The translations under genes and the position numbers were made by a program. From Flavobacterium sp. A45 (lineage in GTDB: Bacteria > Bacteroidota > Bacteroidia > Flavobacteriales > Flavobacteriaceae), in NCBI RefSeq assembly GCF_002001005.1, contig NZ_MUNX01000040.1, positions 1-49,097 on the forward strand: a stretch of DNA of 49,097 nt, read 5' to 3'. This document shows positions 23,166 through 33,947 of this stretch, piece by piece (the stretch's first letter is position 1; each line of letters begins with the position of its first letter). The notes under the pieces were generated by a model. It searched no databases. It was not told the DNA's origin and saw nothing but the letters and a program-made list of their open reading frames with translations.

Positions 23166-25292
23166 TTAATGAGCAGATAATCCCGCATTTTTCAGGTACG
23201 GTTCGGTTTTCATATCGTGACCTATGAAATCTTTGAAAGCTTCATTTAAATCGACACTATTCCCCACCGATAAAATATATTTTTTGAAACGTTCGCAGTT
23301 TGCTCTAGTCATACCACCATTGGCTTCCATCCAGTCGTATGCGTTGTAATCCAAAGTTTTTGACCATGTGTAAGCATAATACCCAGCTGAGTAACCGCCT
23401 CCCCAGATGTGGGCAAAATAAGGTGTATGGTAACGTGTAGGAGCTTCATTGACCAATAATCCGTATTTTTCAAGCGCTTCTTTCTCGAAAACTAAAGTAG
23501 GTTTGAAATCTGATTCCTTTTCAACACTGTGCCAAGCCATATCAAGAGTTGCTGCCGCTAACAATTCGGTCACATCATATCCTTTATTAAAAGTTTCGGC
23601 TTTCTTGATTTTACCAATTAACTCGTTCGGAATCGGCTGCTTGGTTTGATAATGAATCGCATAATTTTTTAGTACTTCAGGATCTAACGCTGCATGTTCA
23701 TTGATTTGAGAAGGAAACTCCACATAATCTCTTGGAACAGAAGTCCCTGATAACGACACATATTCTTGGTTGGCAAACAAACCGTGCAAAGTATGTCCGA
23801 ATTCATGGAACATGGTAATTACATCATCAAAACTGATTAATGACGGGCTTCCTTCCACAGGTTTAGAGAAATTATAAACGTTTATAATTACTGGTTTTTG
23901 TTTTAGATAATGTGATTGGCTCACCAAATTACTCATCCAAGCCCCACCATTTTTATTATCACGGGTATAAAAATCAAGGTAATAAATTGCTATTGAAGTT
24001 CCTTTCTCATCAAAAACCTCATAAACTTTTACATCTGGATTATAGACTGGCAAATCTTTTCTTTCAACAAATGTGATTCCATACATTTGTTGAGCAGCAA
24101 AAAACACACCTTTTTCCAAGACTGTATTCAATTCAAAATAAGGCTTGGTTTGACTTTCGTCCAAATCGTATTTGGCTTTTCGCACTTGTTCTGCATAGAA
24201 GTTCCAATCCCAAGGCTCTAATTTAAATCCTCCTGCTTGAGAATCTATCAAATCTTGAATTTCTTTGGATTCAACTTTTGCTTTTGCAACGGCAGGTCCT
24301 GCAATTTTTGCTAATAATTCCATTGCTACTGCTGGTTTCTGAGCCATTTGATCTTGCAGTTTCCATTCAGCAAAACTTTTCTTTCCCATCAAATTGGCTT
24401 TTTGCAAGCGCAATTTTGCTGTTTTTTCCAATACTTCACGGGTATCGCCTTCATCATTCTTTTCGGCACGAAACCAAGAAGCTTTGTATATTTTTTCTCT
24501 AGTGGCACGGTTTTTCAAACTTGCTAACAAAGGTTGTTGTGTCGTATTCAATAATCCTATTAAATATTTATTCTCGTAACCTGCTTCTTTAGCTTTTAGT
24601 TTTGCTGCGTCGATTTCGGCAGCACTCAATCCGTCTAAATCGGCAACATTGTCGAATAAAATCGCTCCGTTTTTTCTGGCTACCAATAATTTATTACCAT
24701 AAAGAGTACTAAGACTTGCCAACTCTTCATTAATTTTTTTCATTTTTTCTTTATCTGCTTCGGATAAATTAGCTCCAGCCAATTCAAATTGTTGCAAATA
24801 ATATTCAGTCAGCTTTTTGTCTTCCCCTTTTAGCTTTTTCAGATCAATCGCTTTGATACGATTATACAATTTACTGTTCAAATAAATCTTGTCGTTATGT
24901 CCTGAAAAAACAGGAGCATATTCTGCTTCAATTGCTTGCAAGGCAGGATTTGTATTGGAACCTGTTAGATTGTAAAAAATCCCTGCCGCTCTGTTCAAAT
25001 CTACTCCGCTGATTTCTAAAGCCAAAACGGTATTTTGAAAAGTAGGTTTAGCAGTATTATTTGCAATGGTTTCTACCTCTTGATCGTGAACTTTCAATCC
25101 ATATTCAAAAGCAGGTTTAAAATGTTCGTCTTTTATCAAACTAAAATCGGGAGCCTGATACTGCAACGTACTTTTTTGTAATAGCGGATTTGTCATTTTT
25201 ACATCCTTGTTTTGAGCATTCATTGTTTGCATTTGCAGGGACATCGCAAAACACAATGAACTAGTAATAAATAGTTTTGAAAAAATTTGCAT
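23166..25292 (-). CDS. dcp: M3-family zinc metallopeptidase (peptidyl-dipeptidase Dcp)
   Basis: A 708-residue M3 peptidase with a signal peptide (MQIFSKLFITSSLCFAMSLQMQTMNAQ), so it is probably periplasmic. The zinc motif is HEFGHTLH with His496, Glu497 and His500; the third ligand Glu follows in the ~25-residue downstream helix region (INEHAALDPEVLKNY). The TRYHTPYFAHIWGGGYSAGYYAYTWSKTLDYNAYDW block is typical of Dcp. The enzyme removes C-terminal dipeptides from peptides. Length fits the family. Single gene with its own terminator. Confidence 0.93.
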   Translation of the reverse strand: MQIFSKLFITSSLCFAMSLQMQTMNAQNKDVKMTNPLLQKSTLQYQAPDFSLIKDEHFKPAFEYGLKVHDQEVETIANNTAKPTFQNTVLALEISGVDLNRAAGIFYNLTGSNTNPALQAIEAEYAPVFSGHNDKIYLNSKLYNRIKAIDLKKLKGEDKKLTEYYLQQFELAGANLSEADKEKMKKINEELASLSTLYGNKLLVARKNGAILFDNVADLDGLSAAEIDAAKLKAKEAGYENKYLIGLLNTTQQPLLASLKNRATREKIYKASWFRAEKNDEGDTREVLEKTAKLRLQKANLMGKKSFAEWKLQDQMAQKPAVAMELLAKIAGPAVAKAKVESKEIQDLIDSQAGGFKLEPWDWNFYAEQVRKAKYDLDESQTKPYFELNTVLEKGVFFAAQQMYGITFVERKDLPVYNPDVKVYEVFDEKGTSIAIYYLDFYTRDNKNGGAWMSNLVSQSHYLKQKPVIINVYNFSKPVEGSPSLISFDDVITMFHEFGHTLHGLFANQEYVSLSGTSVPRDYVEFPSQINEHAALDPEVLKNYAIHYQTKQPIPNELIGKIKKAETFNKGYDVTELLAAATLDMAWHSVEKESDFKPTLVFEKEALEKYGLLVNEAPTRYHTPYFAHIWGGGYSAGYYAYTWSKTLDYNAYDWMEANGGMTRANCERFKKYILSVGNSVDLNEAFKDFIGHDMKTEPYLKNAGLSAH

Positions 25293-25441
25293 AGATATTA
25301 ATTATTAAATTTTGGTCATAAAAATAGTCAAATAAAACATTTAACACATCAAAATCAAAACAAATTCTAAATATTCGCAACATTTTGAGTTGCCATGACA
25401 TATCTGCAAAAAATTGAGAATGAATCAAATGAAATATACTT

Positions 25442-25449
25442 TATATTTG
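25442..25449 (+). promoter_or_regulatory. -7 box TATATTTG for the DUF1569 gene
   Basis: Matches TAnnTTTG and lies inside the 5' part of the open frame that begins at 25414, which argues that translation starts at the later Met at 25474. Confidence 0.45.
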
Positions 25450-25473
25450 TTAATCTCTTTAAACCAAAGAAAC

Positions 25474-25917
25474 ATGAGCTCAATCTATAACAATGCAGAT
25501 AATGAGACTATAATAGCCCGAATCAATTTATTATCTAATGAGAGCAAACCGCTGTGGGGAAAGATGAAGGTGGATCAGATGTGCAAGCATTGTAACGCCA
25601 CGATGCAGGTAGCGTTTGGTAAACAAACCCTTAAGATGAATTTCTTGATGCGTCTTTTGGGCCGAATGTTAAAAAACAAGGCTTTTAATACTGACTTTGG
25701 AAAAAGCAGCCCGACGGCCAAAGAATTTAAATTTGAAGGTTCTTATGATTTTGAATCCAGCCGAAAAGAATTTGCCGAAAGTTTTAGTCAATTTGCAAAA
25801 GGGACTCAAGTTATCAAGCTTATGGACCATCCTTTTTGGGGAAAAATGACATACGAAGATTGGGATAAATTGATGTGGAGACATACAGATCACCATTTGA
25901 GGCAGTTTGGAGTTTAA
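25474..25917 (+). CDS. DUF1569 (DinB-like four-helix) protein
   Basis: The frame is open from 25414, but the start is placed at 25474 (MSSIYNNADNETIIARI) because family homology begins there and a -7 box sits at 25442. The 147-residue product matches DUF1569: SKPLWGKMKVDQMCKHCNATMQVAFG near residue 24, GKSSPTAKEFK and the ending HPFWGKMTYEDWDKLMWRHTDHHLRQFGV. His residues of the MCKHC and HTDHHLRQF motifs are placed as in DinB-type metal-binding bundles. Function unknown; thiol or metal chemistry is a family guess. The nuclease gene follows after 27 bases. Confidence 0.8.
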   Translation: MSSIYNNADNETIIARINLLSNESKPLWGKMKVDQMCKHCNATMQVAFGKQTLKMNFLMRLLGRMLKNKAFNTDFGKSSPTAKEFKFEGSYDFESSRKEFAESFSQFAKGTQVIKLMDHPFWGKMTYEDWDKLMWRHTDHHLRQFGV

Positions 25918-25944
25918 TAAAAATTAAAAAAACAATATTCGTTT

Positions 25945-26592
25945 ATGAGCATCATCCGACATAAGCATTTTTTTCTATCGTATTCCGAAGAACACGAACA
26001 AGCGGAGTGGGCTGCCTATTATTTGACGGGAGACACTAAGTTCCAACATCATTTTGAGAGACCTTATTTCAAGCAAGACCCGTTAGTCGATACTGATTCG
26101 GCTCATTGGGGAAACTACAAAGACACAGGCTACGACAAAGGACATCTAGTTCCCGCTGCCGATATGAAATTTTCCAGTGAAGCCTACAATGAAACTTTTT
26201 ACACCTCGAATGTGTCCCCTCAAAACAAAGCTTTCAATGCCGGAATCTGGAACCGATTGGAGCAAAAAATTCGCTATTGGGCCGATAAATACACGGCTCT
26301 TTTTATCGTTACAGGAAGTATTTTGCACGACAATTTGGTTACTATTGGAGATGAGGAAGTCTCAGTTCCTGATTATTTTTTCAAAATCGTGGTTCGGGTA
26401 CAAGACAATGGGTTGGTTATGATTCCGTTTTTGGTTCCCAATCAAAAATCGGATGCGCCGCTTTACACTTTTGCCACAACGATTGAGGCTATCGAGCAAA
26501 TAACCCGAATTGATTTTAACCAAAAACTATCCGAAAAAATTGAAGAGAAAATAGAAAAAGAGTTGAGTTATAAGGAATGGAGTTTTAGTTAG
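25945..26592 (+). CDS. DNA/RNA non-specific endonuclease (NUC1/EndoG family)
   Basis: A 215-residue protein of the beta-beta-alpha-metal NUC family: active-site segment GYDKGHLVPAADM with His67, then ETFYTSNVSPQNKAFNAGIWNRLEQKIRYW carrying the metal-ligand Asn. Two oddities. The family motif is usually DRGH, here DKGH. There is also no signal peptide, although most bacterial members are exported: the protein opens directly with MSIIRHKHFFLSYSEEHEQAEW. Either it is cytoplasmic, perhaps restrained by an inhibitor, or the N-terminus has been lost. It lies 27 bases after DUF1569. Confidence 0.8.
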   Translation: MSIIRHKHFFLSYSEEHEQAEWAAYYLTGDTKFQHHFERPYFKQDPLVDTDSAHWGNYKDTGYDKGHLVPAADMKFSSEAYNETFYTSNVSPQNKAFNAGIWNRLEQKIRYWADKYTALFIVTGSILHDNLVTIGDEEVSVPDYFFKIVVRVQDNGLVMIPFLVPNQKSDAPLYTFATTIEAIEQITRIDFNQKLSEKIEEKIEKELSYKEWSFS

Positions 26593-26598
26593 AAAAAA

Positions 26599-26681
26599 TT
26601 AACCGCAAAGTTCACAAAGAATTACGCAAAGTTCACAAAGCTTTGTGTGCATAGAGAAGACTTTGCGAACTTTGCGGTTAA
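26599..26681. repeat. Inverted repeat of CAAAG-type units
   Basis: The 21-base arms TTAACCGCAAAGTTCACAAAG (26599-26619) and its complement (26661-26681) differ at one position. The centre holds a perfect 14-base palindrome CACAAAGCTTTGTG (26634-26647). AACCGCAAAGTTCGCAAAG repeats are a frequent flavobacterial intergenic element. The right arm runs into the trmD promoter. Confidence 0.8.
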
Positions 26682-26687
26682 AAATTG

Positions 26688-26695
26688 TACCTTTG
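26688..26695 (+). promoter_or_regulatory. -7 box TACCTTTG for trmD
   Basis: Matches TAnnTTTG 20 bases before trmD. A TTTG at 26662-26665, inside the right arm of the inverted repeat, is at the right distance to be the -33 element. Confidence 0.5.
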
Positions 26696-26714
26696 CCGTT
26701 CCTAAAAAAGCAAT

Positions 26715-27392
26715 ATGAGAATTGACATTATAACGGTATTACCTGAATTATTAAGAAGTCCCTTTGAAGCTTCGATTATGAAACGCGCCATTGACAAAGG
26801 ACTGGTGGAGGTTCATTTTCATAATTTAAGAGATTATACGACTAATAAACAAAAAAGCGTTGATGACTATCCGTTTGGCGGTGGCGCTGGAATGGTTATG
26901 ACTGTTCAACCCATAGATGCCTGCATCACCCACCTGAAAAGTGAAAGATCATATGACGAAATCATATATATGTCGCCCGATGGTGAAACACTAAACCAAA
27001 AAATGGCCAATACGATGTCGATGTATGAAAACATCATCATTTTGTGCGGACATTACAAAGGAGTCGATCAACGTGTTCGTGACCATTTTATCACCAAGGA
27101 AATTTCAATAGGCGATTATGTTTTATCGGGTGGGGAATTGGGAGCCTTGGTTTTATCCGATGCTTTGATACGATTGATTCCAGGGGTTTTGAGCGACGAA
27201 ACTTCGGCATTGACCGATAGCTTTCAGGATGGCTTGCTTTCAGGCCCTATCTACACAAGACCTGCTGATTACAAAGGCTGGAAAGTACCAGATGTGTTAT
27301 TGAGTGGTCATTTTGCCAAAATTGACAAATGGAGAGAAGACACTGCCTATGAACATACTAAGAACCGAAGACCGGATTTGCTTGAGGAATAG
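26715..27392 (+). CDS. trmD: tRNA (guanine37-N1)-methyltransferase
   Basis: A 225-residue TrmD, a trefoil-knot (SPOUT) enzyme that methylates N1 of G37 in tRNAs to prevent frameshifting. Signatures are [76 protein letters not shown] and the C-terminal [28 protein letters not shown]. Length is normal. The neighbour rplS follows after 172 bases, the classic trmD-rplS order, but with a separate promoter. Confidence 0.96.
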   Translation: MRIDIITVLPELLRSPFEASIMKRAIDKGLVEVHFHNLRDYTTNKQKSVDDYPFGGGAGMVMTVQPIDACITHLKSERSYDEIIYMSPDGETLNQKMANTMSMYENIIILCGHYKGVDQRVRDHFITKEISIGDYVLSGGELGALVLSDALIRLIPGVLSDETSALTDSFQDGLLSGPIYTRPADYKGWKVPDVLLSGHFAKIDKWREDTAYEHTKNRRPDLLEE

Positions 27393-27484
27393 TTTAAGTT
27401 GGTTTAAATCGTTTAAAATTGTTTAAGTTTCAAACAACATTAAACAATTTTTAAACTTTTAAACTTTTTTTAAACTTTTTTTTC

Positions 27485-27492
27485 TACTTTTG
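27485..27492 (+). promoter_or_regulatory. -7 box TACTTTTG for rplS
   Basis: Matches TAnnTTTG. Transcription from here would give an untranslated leader of about 65-70 bases containing TAGACCAACCTCTGGCG, which may fold. The preceding stretch 27403-27480 is a run of TTTAAAC-type units. Confidence 0.45.
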
Positions 27493-27564
27493 CACCCTCA
27501 TTAGACCAACCTCTGGCGAAATCCGTGAATGTTGCTCTTTTTAAAACCATAAAATAAAAATAAA

Positions 27565-27915
27565 ATGGCAGATTTAATGAAATTCGTTCAAGACGAATTC
27601 GTAACAAGAAAAGATTTCCCTGTATTCGGAGCTGGAGACACAATCACAGTTTACTACGAAATTAAAGAGGGTGAAAAAACAAGAACACAGTTTTTTAAAG
27701 GTGTTGTAATTCAAAGAAGAGGTTCTGCTAACACAGAAACTTTTACTATCCGTAAAATGTCAGGTGCAATTGGAGTTGAGCGTATCTTCCCAGTAAACTT
27801 GCCAGCTTTGCAAAAAATTGAAATCAACAAGAAAGGTGCTGTACGTAGAGCTAGAATTTTCTACTTCAGACAACTTACTGGTAAAAAAGCTAAGATTAGA
27901 GACAAAAGAAGATAG
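27565..27915 (+). CDS. rplS: Ribosomal protein bL19
   Basis: A 116-residue bL19, located at the 30S-50S interface. Typical motifs are FGAGDTITVYYEIKEGEKTRTQFFKGVVIQRRGSANTETFTIRKMSGAIGVERIFPVNLP followed by the basic tail GAVRRARIFYFRQLTGKKAKIRDKRR. Length is standard. It follows trmD but has its own promoter-like box and leader, and it ends at a strong terminator. Confidence 0.97.
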   Translation: MADLMKFVQDEFVTRKDFPVFGAGDTITVYYEIKEGEKTRTQFFKGVVIQRRGSANTETFTIRKMSGAIGVERIFPVNLPALQKIEINKKGAVRRARIFYFRQLTGKKAKIRDKRR

Positions 27916-27938
27916 TTTACGCTATTTCTTTAATGATA

Positions 27939-27978
27939 AAAAAGTCCCAACCGATGAAAATCGAGATTGGGACTTTTT
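27939..27978 (+). terminator. Terminator of rplS
   Basis: AAAAAGTCCCAA pairs with TTGGGACTTTTT, with a further CGAT/ATCG pair inside, followed by T. Confidence 0.85.
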
Positions 27979-28118
27979 TTTTGATAATTTTTAGCCGCTA
28001 AAAATCATAATTTACGAATCAAACAGCACAAAAAATATCAAATTATAAATATCACAGAATATATATTTAAATTTATTTTTTTATATACAAATAAAATCTC
28101 TATTACAAGAGCATTTCA

Positions 28119-28126
28119 TATCTTTG
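28119..28126 (+). promoter_or_regulatory. -7 box TATCTTTG for icd
   Basis: Matches TAnnTTTG and is followed by the common GCCC start context; it gives a leader of about 70 bases. Confidence 0.45.
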
Positions 28127-28179
28127 CCCGCCTTAACTCAAACGATGTAATTCTACAAAAGGCCTTAAATAAATTGTGA

Positions 28180-30426
<2,247 letters not shown>

Positions 30427-30452
30427 TTTAAAAAAAACTTCTATTTATATTC

Positions 30453-30485
30453 AAAAGACAACTGGAAACGGTTGTCTTTTTTTAT
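30453..30485 (+). terminator. Terminator of icd
   Basis: AAAAGACAAC pairs with GTTGTCTTTT around an eight-base loop, followed by T. Confidence 0.8.
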
Positions 30486-30579
30486 TGAAAACAACCTCAT
30501 TATCTTAACTATACATTAACATTTGTTATGTACGAATTGAACTTCACTTTATTGACATTTGTAATTCAAAACCAAAACA

Positions 30580-32988
30580 ATGATTTCGAAGAAAATTATT
30601 TACATATTCGTATTATTGTTCACATCTCTGCATAGTTTTTCGCAGGATATGAGCAATAATGATTCGGCTAAGCAAAAATTCACTCTTAGCGGAACTATCT
30701 CAGACAGCAATAGTAATGAAACCTTAATTGGCGTCAACGTTATGATACCCGAATTAAAAACGGGAGTGATTACAAATGAGTACGGTTTTTTTTCCATCAC
30801 ATTGCCAAAAGGAATTTATAAAATTCAAATCACATCTATTGGCTTTCAAACCATTGACGAGACAATTAATTTGGATAAAAACACCAAAATGAATTTCAAA
30901 TTGATGGGTAGTGAAAATGTTTTGAAAGAAGTCGTTATCAACAGTAACGATAGTCAAACGGAAAACCGAAAACCCGAAATGGGCGTAAACAAACTTTCGG
31001 TTGCAACAATTAAAAAGATGCCGGTTGTACTCGGTGAAGTCGATATTATTAAATCTATTTTATTGCTTCCGGGTGTTACCAATGCGGGTGAAGCGGCTTC
31101 TGGATTCAATGTTCGTGGAGGTGGTGCCGACCAGAACTTAATTTTGATGGACGAAGCCAGTATTTTTAATTCCTCGCACGTTTTTGGTTTCTTTTCCATT
31201 TTTAATCCAGATGCCATAAAGGATATCAAATTGTATAAAGGTGGTATTCCTGCCCGATATGGAGGAAGAGCATCTTCGGTTTTGGATATTTATCAAAAAG
31301 ACGGAAACAGTAAAGATTTCCACATGAGTGGTGGAATTGGATTGATTACGAGCCGCCTTTTAGCCGAAGGTCCCATAGTAAAAGACAAAGGCTCTTTTCT
31401 TATTGCCGGTCGAGCATCTTATGCGCATTTATTCCTGAAACTTTCTGAAGAACAAAAGGACAATGCTGCCTATTTTTATGATTTGAACGCAAAATTAAGT
31501 TATAAATTGACCCCAAATAATAACTTATACATGTCGGGTTATTTTGGTCGAGATGTATTTTCTATAAATAAAAGTTTTACCAACATTTATGGAAATACGA
31601 CTTTTAACACCCGTTGGAATCACTTATTTTCTGATAAACTTTTTTCAAATCTATCGGCTATTTTTAGTGATTATTATTATGGTTTAGATCTTGATTTTGT
31701 AGGTTTCGAATGGAGATCAGGAATTAAAAATTTCAATATAAAATATGATTTTAGAAGTTATGTTTCAGACAAATTAAAATTAAATTTTGGTGTAAATGGT
31801 ATTTATTACGAGTTCAATCCTGGAACCATCAAACCTTCAAGTACTGAGTCGGGAATTAATCCTGACCAACTCGAAAAAAAATATGCATATGAACCCGCTA
31901 TTTACATCAATGCCGAACAAAAAATAACCGAACGGATTGATATTAATTATGGATTACGTTACAGCTTGTTTTACAATGTAGGTTCATCAACAGTGAATTT
32001 GTATGAGAATAACAATCCTGTATTATTTAATTCGCAATTTCAAATCTATGAAAAAGCAACTCCAATTGGCACAAAACAATACAGCAAAAATGAAGTAATT
32101 AAAAGCTTTGACTATTTGGAACCTCGTTTAAGCGTAAATTATCTGCTCAATGACAATCAGTCTTTTCAGGCGAGTTACAATAGAATGGTTCAGTATTTAC
32201 AGTTAATTTCCAATACCTCCTCACCTACACCTTTGGATGTTTGGACTCCAAGTGGAACCTATATCAAACCTCAAATTGCAGATCAAGTGGCGCTGGGCTA
32301 TTTTAGAAAATTCAAGGAAGGAGCCTATTCTGCAGAGGTGAGTAGTTTTTATAAAGAAGTACAAAACAGATTGGATTATATTGATGGAGCCAACTTAATT
32401 GCCAATAAAGCAATAGAACAAGTTTTACTGAATGGACAGTTACGCTCTTATGGTCTGGAATTGATGCTGAAAAAAAACGAAGGAAAGCTAACAGGTTGGA
32501 TATCCTACACCCTTTCTAAATCTGAACAACAAACTCCTGGTCGAACGCCCGACGAAACTGGAATAAACAATGGTCAATGGTACAATACTGCTTATGACAA
32601 AGTCAACAACCTAGCTGTTACTGGTTCTTATTATCTCAACCCTAAATGGGCTTTTGGTGCCAATTTTATTTATCAAACAGGCCAGCCTACCACTTATCCA
32701 AACGGGCAGTACGAATATCTGGGAATGACTATCCCAATTTATGGATTGCGTAATAAGGAACGATTGCCATCCTTTAATCATTTGGATATTTCGGCCACAT
32801 TAACTCCAAAACCTAATTATAATAAAAACTGGAGAAGCGAATGGGTTTTCAGTATTTACAATGTTTACAACCGAAAAAATGCTGCCTCAATTGGATTTAG
32901 GGAAAATATGGATACAGGTGCAAACGAAGCGGTAAAAACATCCATTTTCGGAATCGTTCCAGCTGTTAGCTATAATTTTAAATTTTAA
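30580..32988 (+). CDS. TonB-dependent outer-membrane receptor
   Basis: An 802-residue receptor with a signal peptide (MISKKIIYIFVLLFTSLHSFSQ). Residues ~33-115 are a carboxypeptidase-regulatory-like beta sandwich (FTLSGTISDSNSNETLIGVNVMIPELKTGVITNEYGFFSITLPKGIYKIQI). Residues ~130-240 are the plug domain (LLLPGVTNAGEAASGFNVRGGGADQNLILMDEASIFNSSHVFGFFSIF). The rest is a 22-strand barrel ending in aromatic Phe (SYNFKF). It is 33 bases upstream of a DUF4249 lipoprotein, a recurring receptor/partner pair in Bacteroidota. It is not a SusC type, as no SusD homologue follows. Ligand unknown; iron chelates are a guess from the family. Confidence 0.93.
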   Translation: MISKKIIYIFVLLFTSLHSFSQDMSNNDSAKQKFTLSGTISDSNSNETLIGVNVMIPELKTGVITNEYGFFSITLPKGIYKIQITSIGFQTIDETINLDKNTKMNFKLMGSENVLKEVVINSNDSQTENRKPEMGVNKLSVATIKKMPVVLGEVDIIKSILLLPGVTNAGEAASGFNVRGGGADQNLILMDEASIFNSSHVFGFFSIFNPDAIKDIKLYKGGIPARYGGRASSVLDIYQKDGNSKDFHMSGGIGLITSRLLAEGPIVKDKGSFLIAGRASYAHLFLKLSEEQKDNAAYFYDLNAKLSYKLTPNNNLYMSGYFGRDVFSINKSFTNIYGNTTFNTRWNHLFSDKLFSNLSAIFSDYYYGLDLDFVGFEWRSGIKNFNIKYDFRSYVSDKLKLNFGVNGIYYEFNPGTIKPSSTESGINPDQLEKKYAYEPAIYINAEQKITERIDINYGLRYSLFYNVGSSTVNLYENNNPVLFNSQFQIYEKATPIGTKQYSKNEVIKSFDYLEPRLSVNYLLNDNQSFQASYNRMVQYLQLISNTSSPTPLDVWTPSGTYIKPQIADQVALGYFRKFKEGAYSAEVSSFYKEVQNRLDYIDGANLIANKAIEQVLLNGQLRSYGLELMLKKNEGKLTGWISYTLSKSEQQTPGRTPDETGINNGQWYNTAYDKVNNLAVTGSYYLNPKWAFGANFIYQTGQPTTYPNGQYEYLGMTIPIYGLRNKERLPSFNHLDISATLTPKPNYNKNWRSEWVFSIYNVYNRKNAASIGFRENMDTGANEAVKTSIFGIVPAVSYNFKF

Positions 32989-33021
32989 AAACATTTTTGT
33001 CATGCAAAAAACATAGAACTA

Positions 33022-33843
33022 ATGAAAAAAATAATAACAACCTTGGTCATAATCTACGCTTTTGTGTTTACAAGCTGCGAAGAAGTCATTAAAGTAGATG
33101 TCGATACTGCAACTCCTCGACTGGCTGTTGAAGCGGTAATCAACTGGCAAAAAGGCACAGTAGGAAATATGCAATCCATAAAACTAACCACTACAACGGG
33201 CTATTTCGAGAACAATGTTCCAGTAGTCTCAGGAGCTGTAGTAACTGTGACTAATAGTATTAATACAGTTTTTAATTTTATTGAAAACCCAAATACTGGA
33301 ATCTACGTCTGTTCTAATTTTGAACCTCAACTAAATGAAACCTACACCCTGACCATTATAACAAATGGACAAACATACACTGCCACCGAAAAAATGTACC
33401 CAGTCGCTGCCATTACTAAGTTTACACAAAACAATGATGGTGGATTTACTGGAAAAGACATTGAGGTAAAAGCCTATTATAACGACCCTGCAGACGAAAT
33501 CAATTTCTATTTATACCGCTATAATTATAAAAATCAAAAAAAGTCAAATCTTTATACAGATGATGACACCTTTTTCAACGGAAATGAATTTTTTAGTATC
33601 TCCCAAAATGATTCTATAAAAGTTGGAGAAAAAATAAATATTACCCATTTGGGCATTTCAAAAAGTTATTACAATTACATGAGTGTTATTGTTAGCCTTG
33701 CTGGACAAAATGGCGGAGGTCCTTTTCAGTCGCCGCCATCAACTGTGAGAGGCAACGTAGTCAACACCACCAATCCAGACAATTTTCCTTTGGGTTATTT
33801 TTCCGTAAGCGAAAGCGATAACAAAGAATATACTGTTCAGTAA
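33022..33843 (+). CDS. DUF4249 outer-membrane lipoprotein, TonB-receptor partner
   Basis: A 273-residue lipoprotein (signal MKKIITTLVIIYAFVFTSC, lipid at Cys19, then EEVIKVD). It fits DUF4249: RLAVEAVINWQKG, an Ig-like beta domain with VVSGAVVTVTNS, ETYTLTIITNGQTYTATEKM, and the ending VVNTTNPDNFPLGYFSVSESDN. By analogy to SusD-like partners it may help capture or hand over the ligand of the receptor encoded just upstream; this is inferred from conserved linkage. Same operon, 33-base gap. Confidence 0.85.
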   Translation: MKKIITTLVIIYAFVFTSCEEVIKVDVDTATPRLAVEAVINWQKGTVGNMQSIKLTTTTGYFENNVPVVSGAVVTVTNSINTVFNFIENPNTGIYVCSNFEPQLNETYTLTIITNGQTYTATEKMYPVAAITKFTQNNDGGFTGKDIEVKAYYNDPADEINFYLYRYNYKNQKKSNLYTDDDTFFNGNEFFSISQNDSIKVGEKINITHLGISKSYYNYMSVIVSLAGQNGGGPFQSPPSTVRGNVVNTTNPDNFPLGYFSVSESDNKEYTVQ

Positions 33844-33916
33844 GGGACGAGCGATTTTAGATTTTTCATACATTTACAAAAAAAAAAATAGATAAACATC
33901 TAAAGCCCTTATTTTA

Positions 33917-33947
33917 AAAATCAGAATTCTAAAATCTAAAATCTAAA
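33917..33947. repeat. TCTAAAA-type simple repeat
   Basis: Tandem ATTCTAAAATCTAAAATCTAAA directly ahead of the thiamine pyrophosphokinase start; the reverse-complement type occurs at 6943-6988. Confidence 0.55.

Noticed and set aside
33844..33947. TPP riboswitch ahead of thiamine pyrophosphokinase
   Set aside because: The gap is short and filled with TCTAAAA repeats; the conserved CUGAGA and related THI-box segments were not found.
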